Shown in pieces: positions 1-6,349 of a stretch of DNA of 6,531 nucleotides. The notes under the pieces are model-generated. The model was not told the origin of the DNA, made no database searches, and was given only the letters and a program-made list of their open reading frames with translations. Position numbers and translations under genes: made by a program. The stretch covers positions 1 to 6,531 of the forward strand of contig JAGHCG010000053.1 in NCBI GenBank assembly GCA_021160565.1. The letters are read 5' to 3'. Every line of letters starts with the position of its first letter. The stretch's first letter is position 1. Source of the DNA: a bacterium. Lineage in GTDB: Bacteria > Ratteibacteria > UBA8468 > B48-G9 > JAFGKM01.

Positions 1-180
1 AATCAGAAGAGAGAAAATGGAAGTATTTAAAATATGGGATAGAATCAATTCAGCATTTTTTTCAGGTTCATCTATTCCTTTATCTTTGAGAAATTTTTTC
101 CCAAGAGAGATAAGAACAGAAGGAGTTTTATCACTTTTTAACAGTTTTCCCAAGAGATGAGAGTACTTTTGAAGCTGCAT
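1..180 (-). CDS. prmC: PrmC/HemK release factor glutamine methyltransferase, N-terminal part (cut by the left edge)
   Basis: An open frame runs from an ATG at 180-178 to the window edge, giving 60 residues with no stop. Residues 22-60 (starting VLISLGKKFLKDKGID, then EPEKNAELILSHIL) match the N-terminal helical domain of PrmC: a first helix, a 'gi..p..nAE.Ll.h.l' helix, then the next helix. PrmC uses S-adenosylmethionine to methylate the glutamine of the GGQ motif in RF1 and RF2. The catalytic Rossmann domain with its NPPY motif lies beyond the window and cannot be checked. The ATG sits about 50 nt inside the preceding TPR/HEAT gene, in another frame, with only a poor Shine-Dalgarno; a TTG at 153-151 is a possible later start. 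Position two genes after prfA supports the call. The family is fairly sure; the exact start is not. Confidence 0.8.
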   Translation of the reverse strand, partial: MQLQKYSHLLGKLLKSDKTPSVLISLGKKFLKDKGIDEPEKNAELILSHILNTSIFSLLI

Positions 181-1972
181 TTTTAATTTCTGGATATTGT
201 CCTTCTTCACTTAAAAATTCTACCAGTCCTGTTAATTCTTTATCTGGATGTGTCTTTAAATATTCGCCAATAACTCCAAGAATTTCACTTCTTAATTTTA
301 TTTCTTCCTCTTTACTCCCTGCTGGATAATCCTGTTTCAATCTGTTAATCAGTAATTTTATTTTTCTGTAATCTCCAAGTTTAGCAAGAGTTAAAATATA
401 GTAAATCCTCTGATTTGATACCCCATATTCTTTCCATGCTTTCTTTATAATTGGTAATGCTTCTTTATCTTTTAAATCTCCCAGAACTCTCATAAGAGTG
501 AGAGCAAAAATAATTTCATTTTTCTCTTCATCAGTTTCCTGAACTTCTGGAGTATATCCAGGCATAAATTCTCCTGGTGGCATACCCATTTCAGGTGGGA
601 AAGGAGAGGGACCTGCTTGAGGAGTACCGAAACTGATTTTTATTTCTCTTCCTTCTTTCCTTGCAAGAAGTATTTGATATTTCCTCCTTTTCTTTTCCAG
701 TTCCTCTATTTTTTTCTCTATTTCATTCAATTTCTCTCTTTTCTGACTGATATCTTTTTCAATTTTTTTCAATCTGGAACGGTATTTTTTAACCTCTTCC
801 GGTTTCAACACCTGAAATTCTGGTGGAACTCCCATACCTGCTGCTTCTGGCGGAACCATTTCAGGAGCAAAAGCACTTCCCTGAAGTTTCATCTCAATTG
901 AGTTTTTCTCTTGTTCCAGTTTCTGTATTTCCGAATTTAAAGCGATTTTCTGTACCTGTAAATTTTCTATTTCCTCTGTCAAACTTTTAATATTTTTTCT
1001 CGCTTCTTCTCTTTCTTTTTCCCTTCTTTCAATCATTGATTTGAGAGTATTTCTCAAAGTAAGAATTACTCTTTTTTCTCTCAATTCTTTTATGCTTTCA
1101 AGAGCAACAAGTCTAATCTGGAATTTTTCATCTTTATTTTCAATAATGGAAAGAAGAAGGTTTGCTGCCTCAGGAGTTTTAAGTTTTCCAACTACTCTTA
1201 TTAAATTTTTCCTTATTTCATCACTTTTTTCCTTTTTTGTTAGTTCAATAATTTCTTTGGCTACCTTTGTAAGTTCAGTAGGTGAATAACTCAAAAGAAG
1301 AAGAGATGATTTTTCTCTCACACTTTTTGTCCCATATCTAATCCTCTTTATAAGTTTTTTTACTGGAATTTTTTCTTTTTTCAGTGTTTCCATCTCAACT
1401 CCACCGGGCATACCAGGAATTTCTGGACCCATTCCAGGAGGTTGTTCTCCGGGCATACCTTCTTCCTTTTTCTTTTCTTCCTCCTCTTTTTTCCTCCTCT
1501 CCTCTTCTTCGAGTTTAACCCATCTCTTCACAATTTCTTTTTCTCTGGCTGATGTTTCAATTTTCTTCTTTAATCTTTCTGCCTGTTTTGCAAAGATTGA
1601 CTGGGGAGAAAGTTTAATTGTTTTATCAAGTTCCTTCAATGCTTCTTTCTCATTATTCTGAGCAAGGTAAACAAGAGCAATTGCATAATGATAGTCAGGA
1701 TTTTTTGGTTCCATCTCAATGGCTTTTCTGTAATTTGTAAGAGCATCCGTTGTTTTCCCCTGTCTGAAATATACCTCTCCAAGATAATAGTAAATAAGAG
1801 GATTGTCAGGACTCATATTTCTGGCTTCATTGAAAATTTCAAGTGCCTTTCCATATTTTCCTATTTTCATATAAACAATTCCTTTATTTACCTTATCAAT
1901 AAATTCGTCTGCTGAATATATAAATCCAGATACCAGAAAGAGAATGAAAGAAATCAGAATTAATTTCTTCAT
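131..1972 (-). CDS. Exported TPR / HEAT-like repeat / coiled-coil protein with three Pro-Gly-Met-rich linkers
   Basis: A 613-residue protein, probably a periplasmic or surface scaffold; no enzyme motif is visible. Residues 1-20 are a signal peptide (KK, hydrophobic LILISFILFLVSGF, probable cleavage near YSA-DE) without a lipobox Cys. Residues about 25-135 hold three TPR units (GKYGKALEIFNEA, GKTTDALTNYRKAIEMEP, NNEKEALKELDKTIKLSP). A Lys/Glu-rich helix (about 136-171) leads to a first Pro/Gly/Met-rich linker (172-192). HEAT-like helical pairs follow (about 204-310), then two long charged coiled-coil helices (about 311-363 and 391-440) joined by a second Pro-rich loop (365-386), probably an antiparallel hairpin. 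A third Pro/Met-rich linker (449-476) precedes more HEAT-like helices (about 483-610). The ATG overlaps the prfA stop (ATGA) and has a strong GGAGG. The stop lies inside the start of prmC. The function is unknown; domain labels come from reading helix patterns. Confidence 0.85.
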   Translation of the reverse strand: MKKLILISFILFLVSGFIYSADEFIDKVNKGIVYMKIGKYGKALEIFNEARNMSPDNPLIYYYLGEVYFRQGKTTDALTNYRKAIEMEPKNPDYHYAIALVYLAQNNEKEALKELDKTIKLSPQSIFAKQAERLKKKIETSAREKEIVKRWVKLEEEERRKKEEEEKKKEEGMPGEQPPGMGPEIPGMPGGVEMETLKKEKIPVKKLIKRIRYGTKSVREKSSLLLLSYSPTELTKVAKEIIELTKKEKSDEIRKNLIRVVGKLKTPEAANLLLSIIENKDEKFQIRLVALESIKELREKRVILTLRNTLKSMIERREKEREEARKNIKSLTEEIENLQVQKIALNSEIQKLEQEKNSIEMKLQGSAFAPEMVPPEAAGMGVPPEFQVLKPEEVKKYRSRLKKIEKDISQKREKLNEIEKKIEELEKKRRKYQILLARKEGREIKISFGTPQAGPSPFPPEMGMPPGEFMPGYTPEVQETDEEKNEIIFALTLMRVLGDLKDKEALPIIKKAWKEYGVSNQRIYYILTLAKLGDYRKIKLLINRLKQDYPAGSKEEEIKLRSEILGVIGEYLKTHPDKELTGLVEFLSEEGQYPEIKNAASKVLSSLGKTVKK

Positions 1973-3042
1973 TTTAACTCCCTCCTCAATTTTTTAATAA
2001 GAGGTTCAAGTTCTCCTTCCATAATATTTTCAAGGTCATATATTGTAAAATTTATCCGATGGTCTGTAACTCTATTTTGAGGAAAATTATATGTTCTTAT
2101 TTTCTCACTCCTTTCACCACTTTTAACCTGTTTTTTCCTCTCATTATCAATTTTACTCTTTTTTTCTTCCTGGTAAAGTTGCTGCAATCTTGCACGAAGT
2201 ATTTTCATCGCTCTTGCTCTGTTCTGCAACTGAGACCTTTCATCCTGACAGCTCACAACAATACCTGTTGGAAGATGGGTTATTCTCACAGCAGAAGATG
2301 TTTTATTCACATGTTGCCCTCCATGACCGCTTGCCCTGAATGTCTCTATTTTTAACTCTGAAGGAGAAATTTTTACTTCTTTTTCTTCAACTTCAGGGAA
2401 AACAGCAACAGTGGCAGCAGAGGTGTGAATTCTCCCATAACTTTCTGTTTTTGGGATTCTCTGAACTCTGTGAACCCCACTTTCATATTTGAACGTTCCA
2501 TACGCCCCTTTTCCTTTCACAAGAAATATTACTTCCTTTATTCCCCCAAGGTCAGAAGTGTGAAGAGACAGTACTTCAATTTTCCATCCCTTCTTTTCAA
2601 TAAATTTTGAATACATTCTGAAAAGGTCTCTGGCAAAAAGACACGCTTCTTCTCCTCCAATACCTGCTCTTATTTCAACTATGGCATTTTTAATATCTCT
2701 CGGGTCAGATTGCTCAAGAAAATCAATTATTCTTTCCTCAATTTTTTTCTTCTCATCTATAAGGTGGGTCAGTTCCTCTTCTGCAAGGAACTTAATATCC
2801 TGGTCTTCTTCTTTTTTTATAATTTCTTCTGTTTCAGAAATTTTTTTATTTACCTCTGAAAGATGTTTTTTTAAATTGACTATTTCTTCAAGATAACCAA
2901 TTTTTTTTATTGCTTCTCTGAATTGTTCTGAATTTCTATCTCCAGAGGAAATAACTTTTATAAGGGAATTATACTCTTTTTCTATTTCCTCCAGTTTTTT
3001 CCCGATTTCTTTTTCTTCAGAAACAGTATTATTTAAGACCAT
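1969..3042 (-). CDS. prfA: Peptide chain release factor 1 (RF1)
   Basis: Cytoplasmic class I release factor that recognises UAA and UAG in the ribosomal A site and triggers peptide hydrolysis. Numbered from the ATG (357 residues), the stop-codon tripeptide is P-K-T (197-199) within [11 protein letters not shown]. This is the RF1 PxT type, not the RF2 SPF type. The catalytic GGQ is at 241-243 ([11 protein letters not shown]), followed by [18 protein letters not shown] and the C-terminal [21 protein letters not shown] block. The N-terminal 100 residues are the usual coiled helical domain. The frame stays open to a TTG at 3084 (14 more residues, [13 protein letters not shown]), but that segment does not resemble RF1 and would overlap rpmE by 56 nt. 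The ATG at 3042 gives a 14-nt overlap and a Thermotoga-like short N-terminus, so I prefer it. Neither start has a good Shine-Dalgarno, so coupling to rpmE is likely. Its own stop is TGA, read by RF2. Confidence 0.97.
   Translation of the reverse strand: MVLNNTVSEEKEIGKKLEEIEKEYNSLIKVISSGDRNSEQFREAIKKIGYLEEIVNLKKHLSEVNKKISETEEIIKKEEDQDIKFLAEEELTHLIDEKKKIEERIIDFLEQSDPRDIKNAIVEIRAGIGGEEACLFARDLFRMYSKFIEKKGWKIEVLSLHTSDLGGIKEVIFLVKGKGAYGTFKYESGVHRVQRIPKTESYGRIHTSAATVAVFPEVEEKEVKISPSELKIETFRASGHGGQHVNKTSSAVRITHLPTGIVVSCQDERSQLQNRARAMKILRARLQQLYQEEKKSKIDNERKKQVKSGERSEKIRTYNFPQNRVTDHRINFTIYDLENIMEGELEPLIKKLRRELK
1978..1987 (-). promoter_or_regulatory. Shine-Dalgarno of the TPR/HEAT gene, inside the prfA coding end
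   Basis: The minus strand reads GAGGAGGGAG, with GGAGG ending 8 nt before the ATG at 1972. It lies within the last codons of prfA, which fixes the start of the downstream gene at the ATGA overlap and indicates efficient independent initiation as well as coupling. Confidence 0.7.
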
Positions 3043-3229
3043 ATTTCTTTTTAAATTTTTCCACCATTCCTGCACTATCGACAAATTTCTGTTTTCCAGT
3101 AAAGTAAGGGTGGCATTTTGAACACACTTCCACCTTTATTTCAGGTTTTGTTGAACGAGTTTTTACAATATTTCCACAGACACATACAATTGTACATTCT
3201 CTGTATTCAGGATGAATTTTTTCCTTCAT
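3029..3229 (-). CDS. rpmE: 50S ribosomal protein L31, zinc-binding (C+) type
   Basis: A 66-residue component of the large ribosomal subunit, near the central protuberance and the bridge to the small subunit. The sequence begins [12 protein letters not shown] and contains [17 protein letters not shown], both family signatures. All four zinc ligands of the C+ form are present: C16 and C18 (CVCGN) and C36 and C39 (CSKC). Length is normal. The ATG overlaps the stop of the upstream GerMN gene (ATGA), and the gene ends inside the start of prfA. Zinc-containing L31 forms are often replaced by a C- paralogue under zinc limitation in other bacteria; no paralogue is seen here. Confidence 0.97.
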   Translation of the reverse strand: MKEKIHPEYRECTIVCVCGNIVKTRSTKPEIKVEVCSKCHPYFTGKQKFVDSAGMVEKFKKKYGLK

Positions 3230-3783
3230 TTTTCCTCCTTTTGTTTAACAAATTCACTGAAAGTTTTTCTATCAACTGGATTTTCAACTTCTGTAATTCC
3301 CTCTCCACTGAAATATTTTATAAATTTGCCTCCAATTAAAAACCTTACCTTTTCAATTTCGGGAAATTGTGTTGCTGTATAAACTATCTGTGCAAGCCTT
3401 CCCTCCATTGTAAGAGTTCCTCCTCCTTTTTCTATTTCTTCATTAAAATCAAGATAAACCACATTTCTCTCAATTCTCACATTGAGTAATTTTACCCCTG
3501 AAGGAATAGCAGTTGAAAGACCTCTTGCTTTTTCTTCTGGAGTAGGTCCTTCAATTAACTTCTCAATCAAAAATCTTACCTTTTTTTCAAGTTTCCTTCT
3601 GTATGGGATTTTTCTTACAACCGGCACAATATATGCATTATTTTCTGTATAGGTAAGCAGATAAATATAACCCGTTGTTGCAGATATTATTTTACTTCTA
3701 TTTTTAACATAAAGCAAAAAGCCCACCATCAATATAAAAATCCCAATTAAAGAAAAAATAATTACCTTTTCGCTTTTTTTCAT
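3226..3783 (-). CDS. GerMN-domain membrane-anchored protein
   Basis: A 185-residue protein with one N-terminal membrane segment (about 7-26, [20 protein letters not shown]) after a KKSEK stretch, and the rest probably outside the membrane. There is no lipobox Cys, so it is a membrane-anchored protein rather than a lipoprotein. Residues about 39-155 fit the GerMN domain: a first strand (YIYLLTYTE), then [21 protein letters not shown] (74-84), the [10 protein letters not shown] strand (93-102), [10 protein letters not shown], and [19 protein letters not shown] (130-148) followed by LIGG. The domain is named from Bacillus GerM, a lipoprotein of sporulation and germination, but is common in non-sporulating bacteria, so no sporulation role should be assumed. 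It is first in the operon behind a strong promoter, and its stop overlaps the rpmE start. The Shine-Dalgarno (GGGAAAAG) is weak. The family is well supported; the biological role is not known. Confidence 0.88.
   Translation of the reverse strand: MKKSEKVIIFSLIGIFILMVGFLLYVKNRSKIISATTGYIYLLTYTENNAYIVPVVRKIPYRRKLEKKVRFLIEKLIEGPTPEEKARGLSTAIPSGVKLLNVRIERNVVYLDFNEEIEKGGGTLTMEGRLAQIVYTATQFPEIEKVRFLIGGKFIKYFSGEGITEVENPVDRKTFSEFVKQKEEK
3234..3240 (-). promoter_or_regulatory. Consensus Shine-Dalgarno of rpmE
   Basis: AAGGAGG on the minus strand, 4 nt before the ATG and inside the last codons of the GerMN gene. It is the strongest ribosome binding site in the window, fitting the high output expected of a ribosomal protein within an operon whose other genes need less. 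Confidence 0.75.
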
Positions 3784-3807
3784 TTTTCTTTTCCCGGCTA
3801 CTCTTTA

Positions 3808-3836
3808 AATATATTTCATCAGAAAGGGACTGTCAA
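3808..3836 (-). promoter_or_regulatory. Sigma70-type promoter of the GerMN-rpmE-prfA operon
   Basis: The minus strand shows TTGACA (3836-3831), a 17-nt spacer and TATATT (3813-3808): a perfect -35, ideal spacing and a 5/6 match to the -10 consensus. Transcription should start near 3801, giving a short leader of about 18 nt before the ATG at 3783. It lies in the only sizeable gap (102 nt) upstream of the operon. Confidence 0.75.
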
Positions 3837-3848
3837 GAAATATCCCTT
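3824..3848. repeat. Inverted repeat bracketing the -35 element
   Basis: AAGGGA (3824-3829) and TCCCTT (3843-3848) are perfect 6-bp inverted arms separated by 13 bases, and the -35 hexamer lies between them. This could be a repressor site, but arms of this length also arise by chance in AT-rich DNA. Confidence 0.3.
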
Positions 3849-3885
3849 CTTCCAGAAAAAAACCGATTTTTGAAATGAAAGAATA

Positions 3886-4935
3886 TCATCTTTTTGAAAG
3901 ATGAAGATACACTTCGTTATAATAAAGAACATTTTCTGTGGGAGTATTGGCTGGAATATGATTTCCCACAGCCATTATAAAACCAGGATATTTTTTCCCT
4001 ATATCCATACATCTCTTCACTTCTCTGTAGATATCCTCTTTTGTTCCTGAAAGAAGAACTCTACAATCAGCATTTCCAACAAATCCATGTGTCTTCCCGT
4101 ATTTCTCAGCAAAAAGTTTCATATCACAGCACGGTTCCATCACAAGCATATGTGCTCCACACTCAACAATATCATCAAAAAAAACAGTATAATCTCCATC
4201 AGAAGTAAAGATAAGTTTTTTTCCAGAAGAAAGAAGAGGTTCCCACAATTTTTTATAATAAGGAAAAATATATTTTCTATACCACTCAGGATGTGTAACA
4301 GGTCCAGAAGTCCAGCATATATCATCATGAGCCATGAATACTTCACAATCTGTTTTTGCCCACGCTTCATAGTATTGCTTTATCCAGTGAAAATATCCTT
4401 CAATCACCCTACCGAACTTCTGATGGTCTGTTCCCAATGCAATAAGAAGCATTTCCCATCCAAAAATTTCAATTAATCCTGAAAAAAGAGTGTGATAAAT
4501 TCCGCCCATTGTTAAAGTTATATCTCCCCAGCAATTTCTCAGATTATGATAAATTTGATTTAATTCATCTACCAGTTCTTTCTGATTTCTCTCTTCAAAC
4601 TCTTTACAGGCATCAAATTTGTAAACATCCTCAACAGTTTTATACGGACAGATTATTTTCTGATTGAAATCTGAACCATCTGAGGAATACACAGCATGTC
4701 CCATTTTTGTCACTTTATTCTCATCAAACTTATATCCTCCAGGTGTCATCCATAAAAAAGCATAATCCCATTTTCTCACAAATTCTTTCATTGCTTTTTC
4801 CTTTTCTTTTTCCGGGTCAATACCTGTTACTTTTTTTATCACCTCAGTATGGTAAACATGAACTGAATATTCTGTCCTGGGAACTCTATCTGTAAATTCC
4901 AGATTTATTGCCTTCCATCCACTTTCATAACTCAT
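3886..4935 (-). CDS. Uroporphyrinogen decarboxylase superfamily protein, non-HemE, function unknown
   Basis: A 349-residue cytoplasmic TIM-barrel-type protein. The superfamily layout is visible: an N-terminal TDRVPRTEY segment (15-23); HDDICWTSGPVTHPEWYRKYIFP (203-225), matching the usual 'DD....G...sPe.yrkfi.P'; LIFTSDGD (241-248); and a C-terminal block with GFVGNADCRVLLSGTKEDI (284-302) and AVGNHIPANTPTENV (322-336). The HemE N-terminal motif (FMRQAGRY type) is absent, so this is not heme biosynthesis. The HxC zinc site of MtaA/CmuA-type cobalamin methyltransferases falls at FTSDGD and lacks both His and Cys, so that chemistry is doubtful too. Cys are plentiful (C207, C259, C269-C270, C291). 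The start is set by an ATG with AGGAG 6 nt upstream (4946-4942). The gene is 66 nt after the sugar dehydrogenase, with a palindrome in the gap. The superfamily is secure; the substrate is unknown. Confidence 0.88.
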   Translation of the reverse strand: MSYESGWKAINLEFTDRVPRTEYSVHVYHTEVIKKVTGIDPEKEKEKAMKEFVRKWDYAFLWMTPGGYKFDENKVTKMGHAVYSSDGSDFNQKIICPYKTVEDVYKFDACKEFEERNQKELVDELNQIYHNLRNCWGDITLTMGGIYHTLFSGLIEIFGWEMLLIALGTDHQKFGRVIEGYFHWIKQYYEAWAKTDCEVFMAHDDICWTSGPVTHPEWYRKYIFPYYKKLWEPLLSSGKKLIFTSDGDYTVFFDDIVECGAHMLVMEPCCDMKLFAEKYGKTHGFVGNADCRVLLSGTKEDIYREVKRCMDIGKKYPGFIMAVGNHIPANTPTENVLYYNEVYLHLSKR

Positions 4936-4955
4936 TTTCCTCTCCTATTTCAGAT

Positions 4956-4978
4956 TTGTCAGAACCCGGTTCGGTCAA
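4956..4978. promoter_or_regulatory. 23-bp near-palindrome, probable operator upstream of the UROD-like gene
   Basis: The left arm TTGTCAGAACC (4956-4966) and right arm GGTTCGGTCAA (4968-4978) pair at 9 of 11 positions around a single central C. The five inner pairs (GAACC/GGTTC) are perfect. With one central base it would fold poorly as RNA and no T-run follows, so a binding site for a dimeric regulator is more likely than a terminator. On the minus strand its edge contains TTGACC (4978-4973), which resembles a -35, but no good -10 follows at normal spacing. It lies 20 bases upstream of the ATG at 4935. Confidence 0.5.
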
Positions 4979-5001
4979 GAAACAGGTTGAACTGGAAAAT
5001 T

Positions 5002-6300
5002 TTACGCTTTAATAACATTCTTATGTTTTTTCCTGTAAACGTTTCTTGTATCAATTATAAGAGGTATCAATTCCTGCAATTTTTTATAATCAATACATGA
5101 ATGGTCAGTAATTATAATCGCAAAATCATATTTTTTTAACTTAGAGGGAACAAACTCTATGGATTTTATTGAATATGGAAACTGTCTTGTCTTCTTCACT
5201 TCTTTCACATAAGGGTCATAATAGTCAACCTTTGCTCCTTTTTTTAAAAGTATTTTCATTATTTTGAAAGCAGGTGACTCTCTTACATCATCAACATTTT
5301 TCTTATATGCAATCCCGATAAGTAAACACTTAGCATTTTTAATTGCTTTCCCTCTATTGTTCAACGCTTCAATACATTTATCAACAACATAATATGGCAT
5401 TGAAGTGTTTATCTGACCTGCCAGTTCAATAAATCTTGTTGGAAAATCATATTCTTTTGCTTTCCAGGTAAGGTAAAATGGGTCAATTGGAATACAGTGT
5501 CCACCAAGTCCAGGTCCCGGATAAAAAGGATGAAAACCAAAAGGTTTTGTTTTTGCTGCTTCTATAACTTCCCATATATCAATTCCCATTCTGTCAAATA
5601 ATATTTTAAGTTCATTAACAAGAGCAATATTGACTGCTCTGTAAATATTCTCAAGAAGTTTTGATGCTTCAGCAATTTCAGGAGAAGAAACAGGAATAAC
5701 TTTTTCAACAATTTTTGAATAAAGAGCAACTCCAATTTTTCTACAATTTTCAGTAATTCCACCCACAAGTTTCGGTATCTTTTCTGTAGGATATTGAGGA
5801 TTTCCCGGGTCTTCTCTTTCAGGAGAATAAATGAGAAAATAATCTTTTCCCACCATAAGTTTTTTCTGTTGAAAAAGGGATAAAAATATTTCTCTTGTTG
5901 TTCCCGGATATGTTGTTGACTCAAGAGAAATTATATGACCTCTTCTTAAATTTTCATAAATATCATTTGCCGTTTTTTTCAAATATTTTAGTTCTGGTTG
6001 CATATGAGAATTCAGAGGAGTTGGTACACATATTATTATTGCATCAACAAGTTTTAATTCATTCATATCTGTGGTGGCTTTAAAATTTGAAAGTATATCC
6101 TTTATTTCTTCAGAAGGAATATGGGAAATGTAGGAAATACCAGAATTGAGTTTCTTCACTTTTTCAGGGTCTATATCAAATCCAACCACTTTAAATTTCT
6201 TTGCAAATCTGATAACAAGAGGTAATCCTACATATCCAAGTCCTATAACTCCAATTTTTATTTTCCCTTTTTCAATCAAATTAAGGATTTGTTTTTCCAT
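5002..6300 (-). CDS. Nucleotide-sugar 6-dehydrogenase, UDP-GlcNAc/UDP-ManNAc type (WbpA-like)
   Basis: A cytoplasmic NAD-dependent enzyme that oxidises C6 of a UDP-hexose(amine) to the uronic acid in two steps, feeding surface polysaccharide synthesis. The 432 residues hold all three domains of the family. The Rossmann dinucleotide site is G20-L-G22-Y-V-G25, with the acidic FDID (41-44) at the end of the second strand. CVPTPL (91-96) and LESTTYPGTT (126-135) follow. YSPEREDPGNPQ, K214 and N218 (EASKLLENIYRAVN) belong to the active site. The catalytic C269 lies in GPGLGGHCIPIDPFYLTWK. The C-terminal domain carries DDVRESPAFKI (337-347). The YSPEREDPGN and PGPGLGGHCIPIDP wording favours the WbpA/UDP-GlcNAc branch over UDP-glucose dehydrogenase, though substrate cannot be fixed by eye. 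The ATG has no separate Shine-Dalgarno and lies 7 nt from a -10 element. No other polysaccharide gene is visible nearby. Confidence 0.92.
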   Translation of the reverse strand: MEKQILNLIEKGKIKIGVIGLGYVGLPLVIRFAKKFKVVGFDIDPEKVKKLNSGISYISHIPSEEIKDILSNFKATTDMNELKLVDAIIICVPTPLNSHMQPELKYLKKTANDIYENLRRGHIISLESTTYPGTTREIFLSLFQQKKLMVGKDYFLIYSPEREDPGNPQYPTEKIPKLVGGITENCRKIGVALYSKIVEKVIPVSSPEIAEASKLLENIYRAVNIALVNELKILFDRMGIDIWEVIEAAKTKPFGFHPFYPGPGLGGHCIPIDPFYLTWKAKEYDFPTRFIELAGQINTSMPYYVVDKCIEALNNRGKAIKNAKCLLIGIAYKKNVDDVRESPAFKIMKILLKKGAKVDYYDPYVKEVKKTRQFPYSIKSIEFVPSKLKKYDFAIIITDHSCIDYKKLQELIPLIIDTRNVYRKKHKNVIKA

Positions 6301-6307
6301 CTTTCCA

Positions 6308-6336
6308 ATTTTATAGAATTTTATTCACCAAGTCAA
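6308..6336 (-). promoter_or_regulatory. Promoter of the sugar dehydrogenase, probably giving a leaderless mRNA
   Basis: The minus strand reads TTGACT (6336-6331), a 17-nt spacer and TAAAAT (6313-6308), each 5/6 to the sigma70 consensus. Only 7 nt (TGGAAAG) separate the -10 from the ATG at 6300, so transcription would begin at or within a base or two of the start codon. An overlapping TATAAA (6315-6310) with a 15-nt spacer would start only slightly earlier. Confidence 0.5.
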
Positions 6337-6349
6337 TTTACATTTGAAA

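Noticed and set aside
131..134. GTGA overlap at the TPR/HEAT stop as the prmC start
   Set aside because: The frame starting at that GTG does not encode the PrmC-like residues; the PrmC frame is a different one, open from the ATG at 180.
96..157. A 13-nt direct repeat (TTTTCCCAAGAGA at 96-108 and 145-157)
   Set aside because: Flanking bases do not continue the repeat and the two copies are in different genes and frames; no sign of an attachment site or frameshift.
617..901. Plus-strand open frames opposite the real genes (617-901, 1041-1289, 2059-2355, 4087-4476 and others)
   Set aside because: Their Phe/Ser/Leu-rich translations are the antisense of Lys/Glu-rich coding DNA; they have no family resemblance.
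2321..2420. Reading the release factor as RF2 (prfB) with a programmed frameshift
   Set aside because: The recognition tripeptide is P-K-T in an RF1 context ([11 protein letters not shown]), not SPF, and the frame has no internal stop.
3850..3875. Possible terminator after the UROD-like gene (A-run, TCGG, T-run on the minus strand)
   Set aside because: The stem would be five A-U pairs only, too weak for a convincing intrinsic terminator.
4140..4370. A 76-codon minus-strand open frame within the UROD-like gene
   Set aside because: Out-of-frame shadow of a conserved coding region.
5562..5924. A 120-codon minus-strand open frame inside the sugar dehydrogenase
   Set aside because: It is an alternative frame of a clearly conserved enzyme, with low-complexity Leu/Lys content and no motif.
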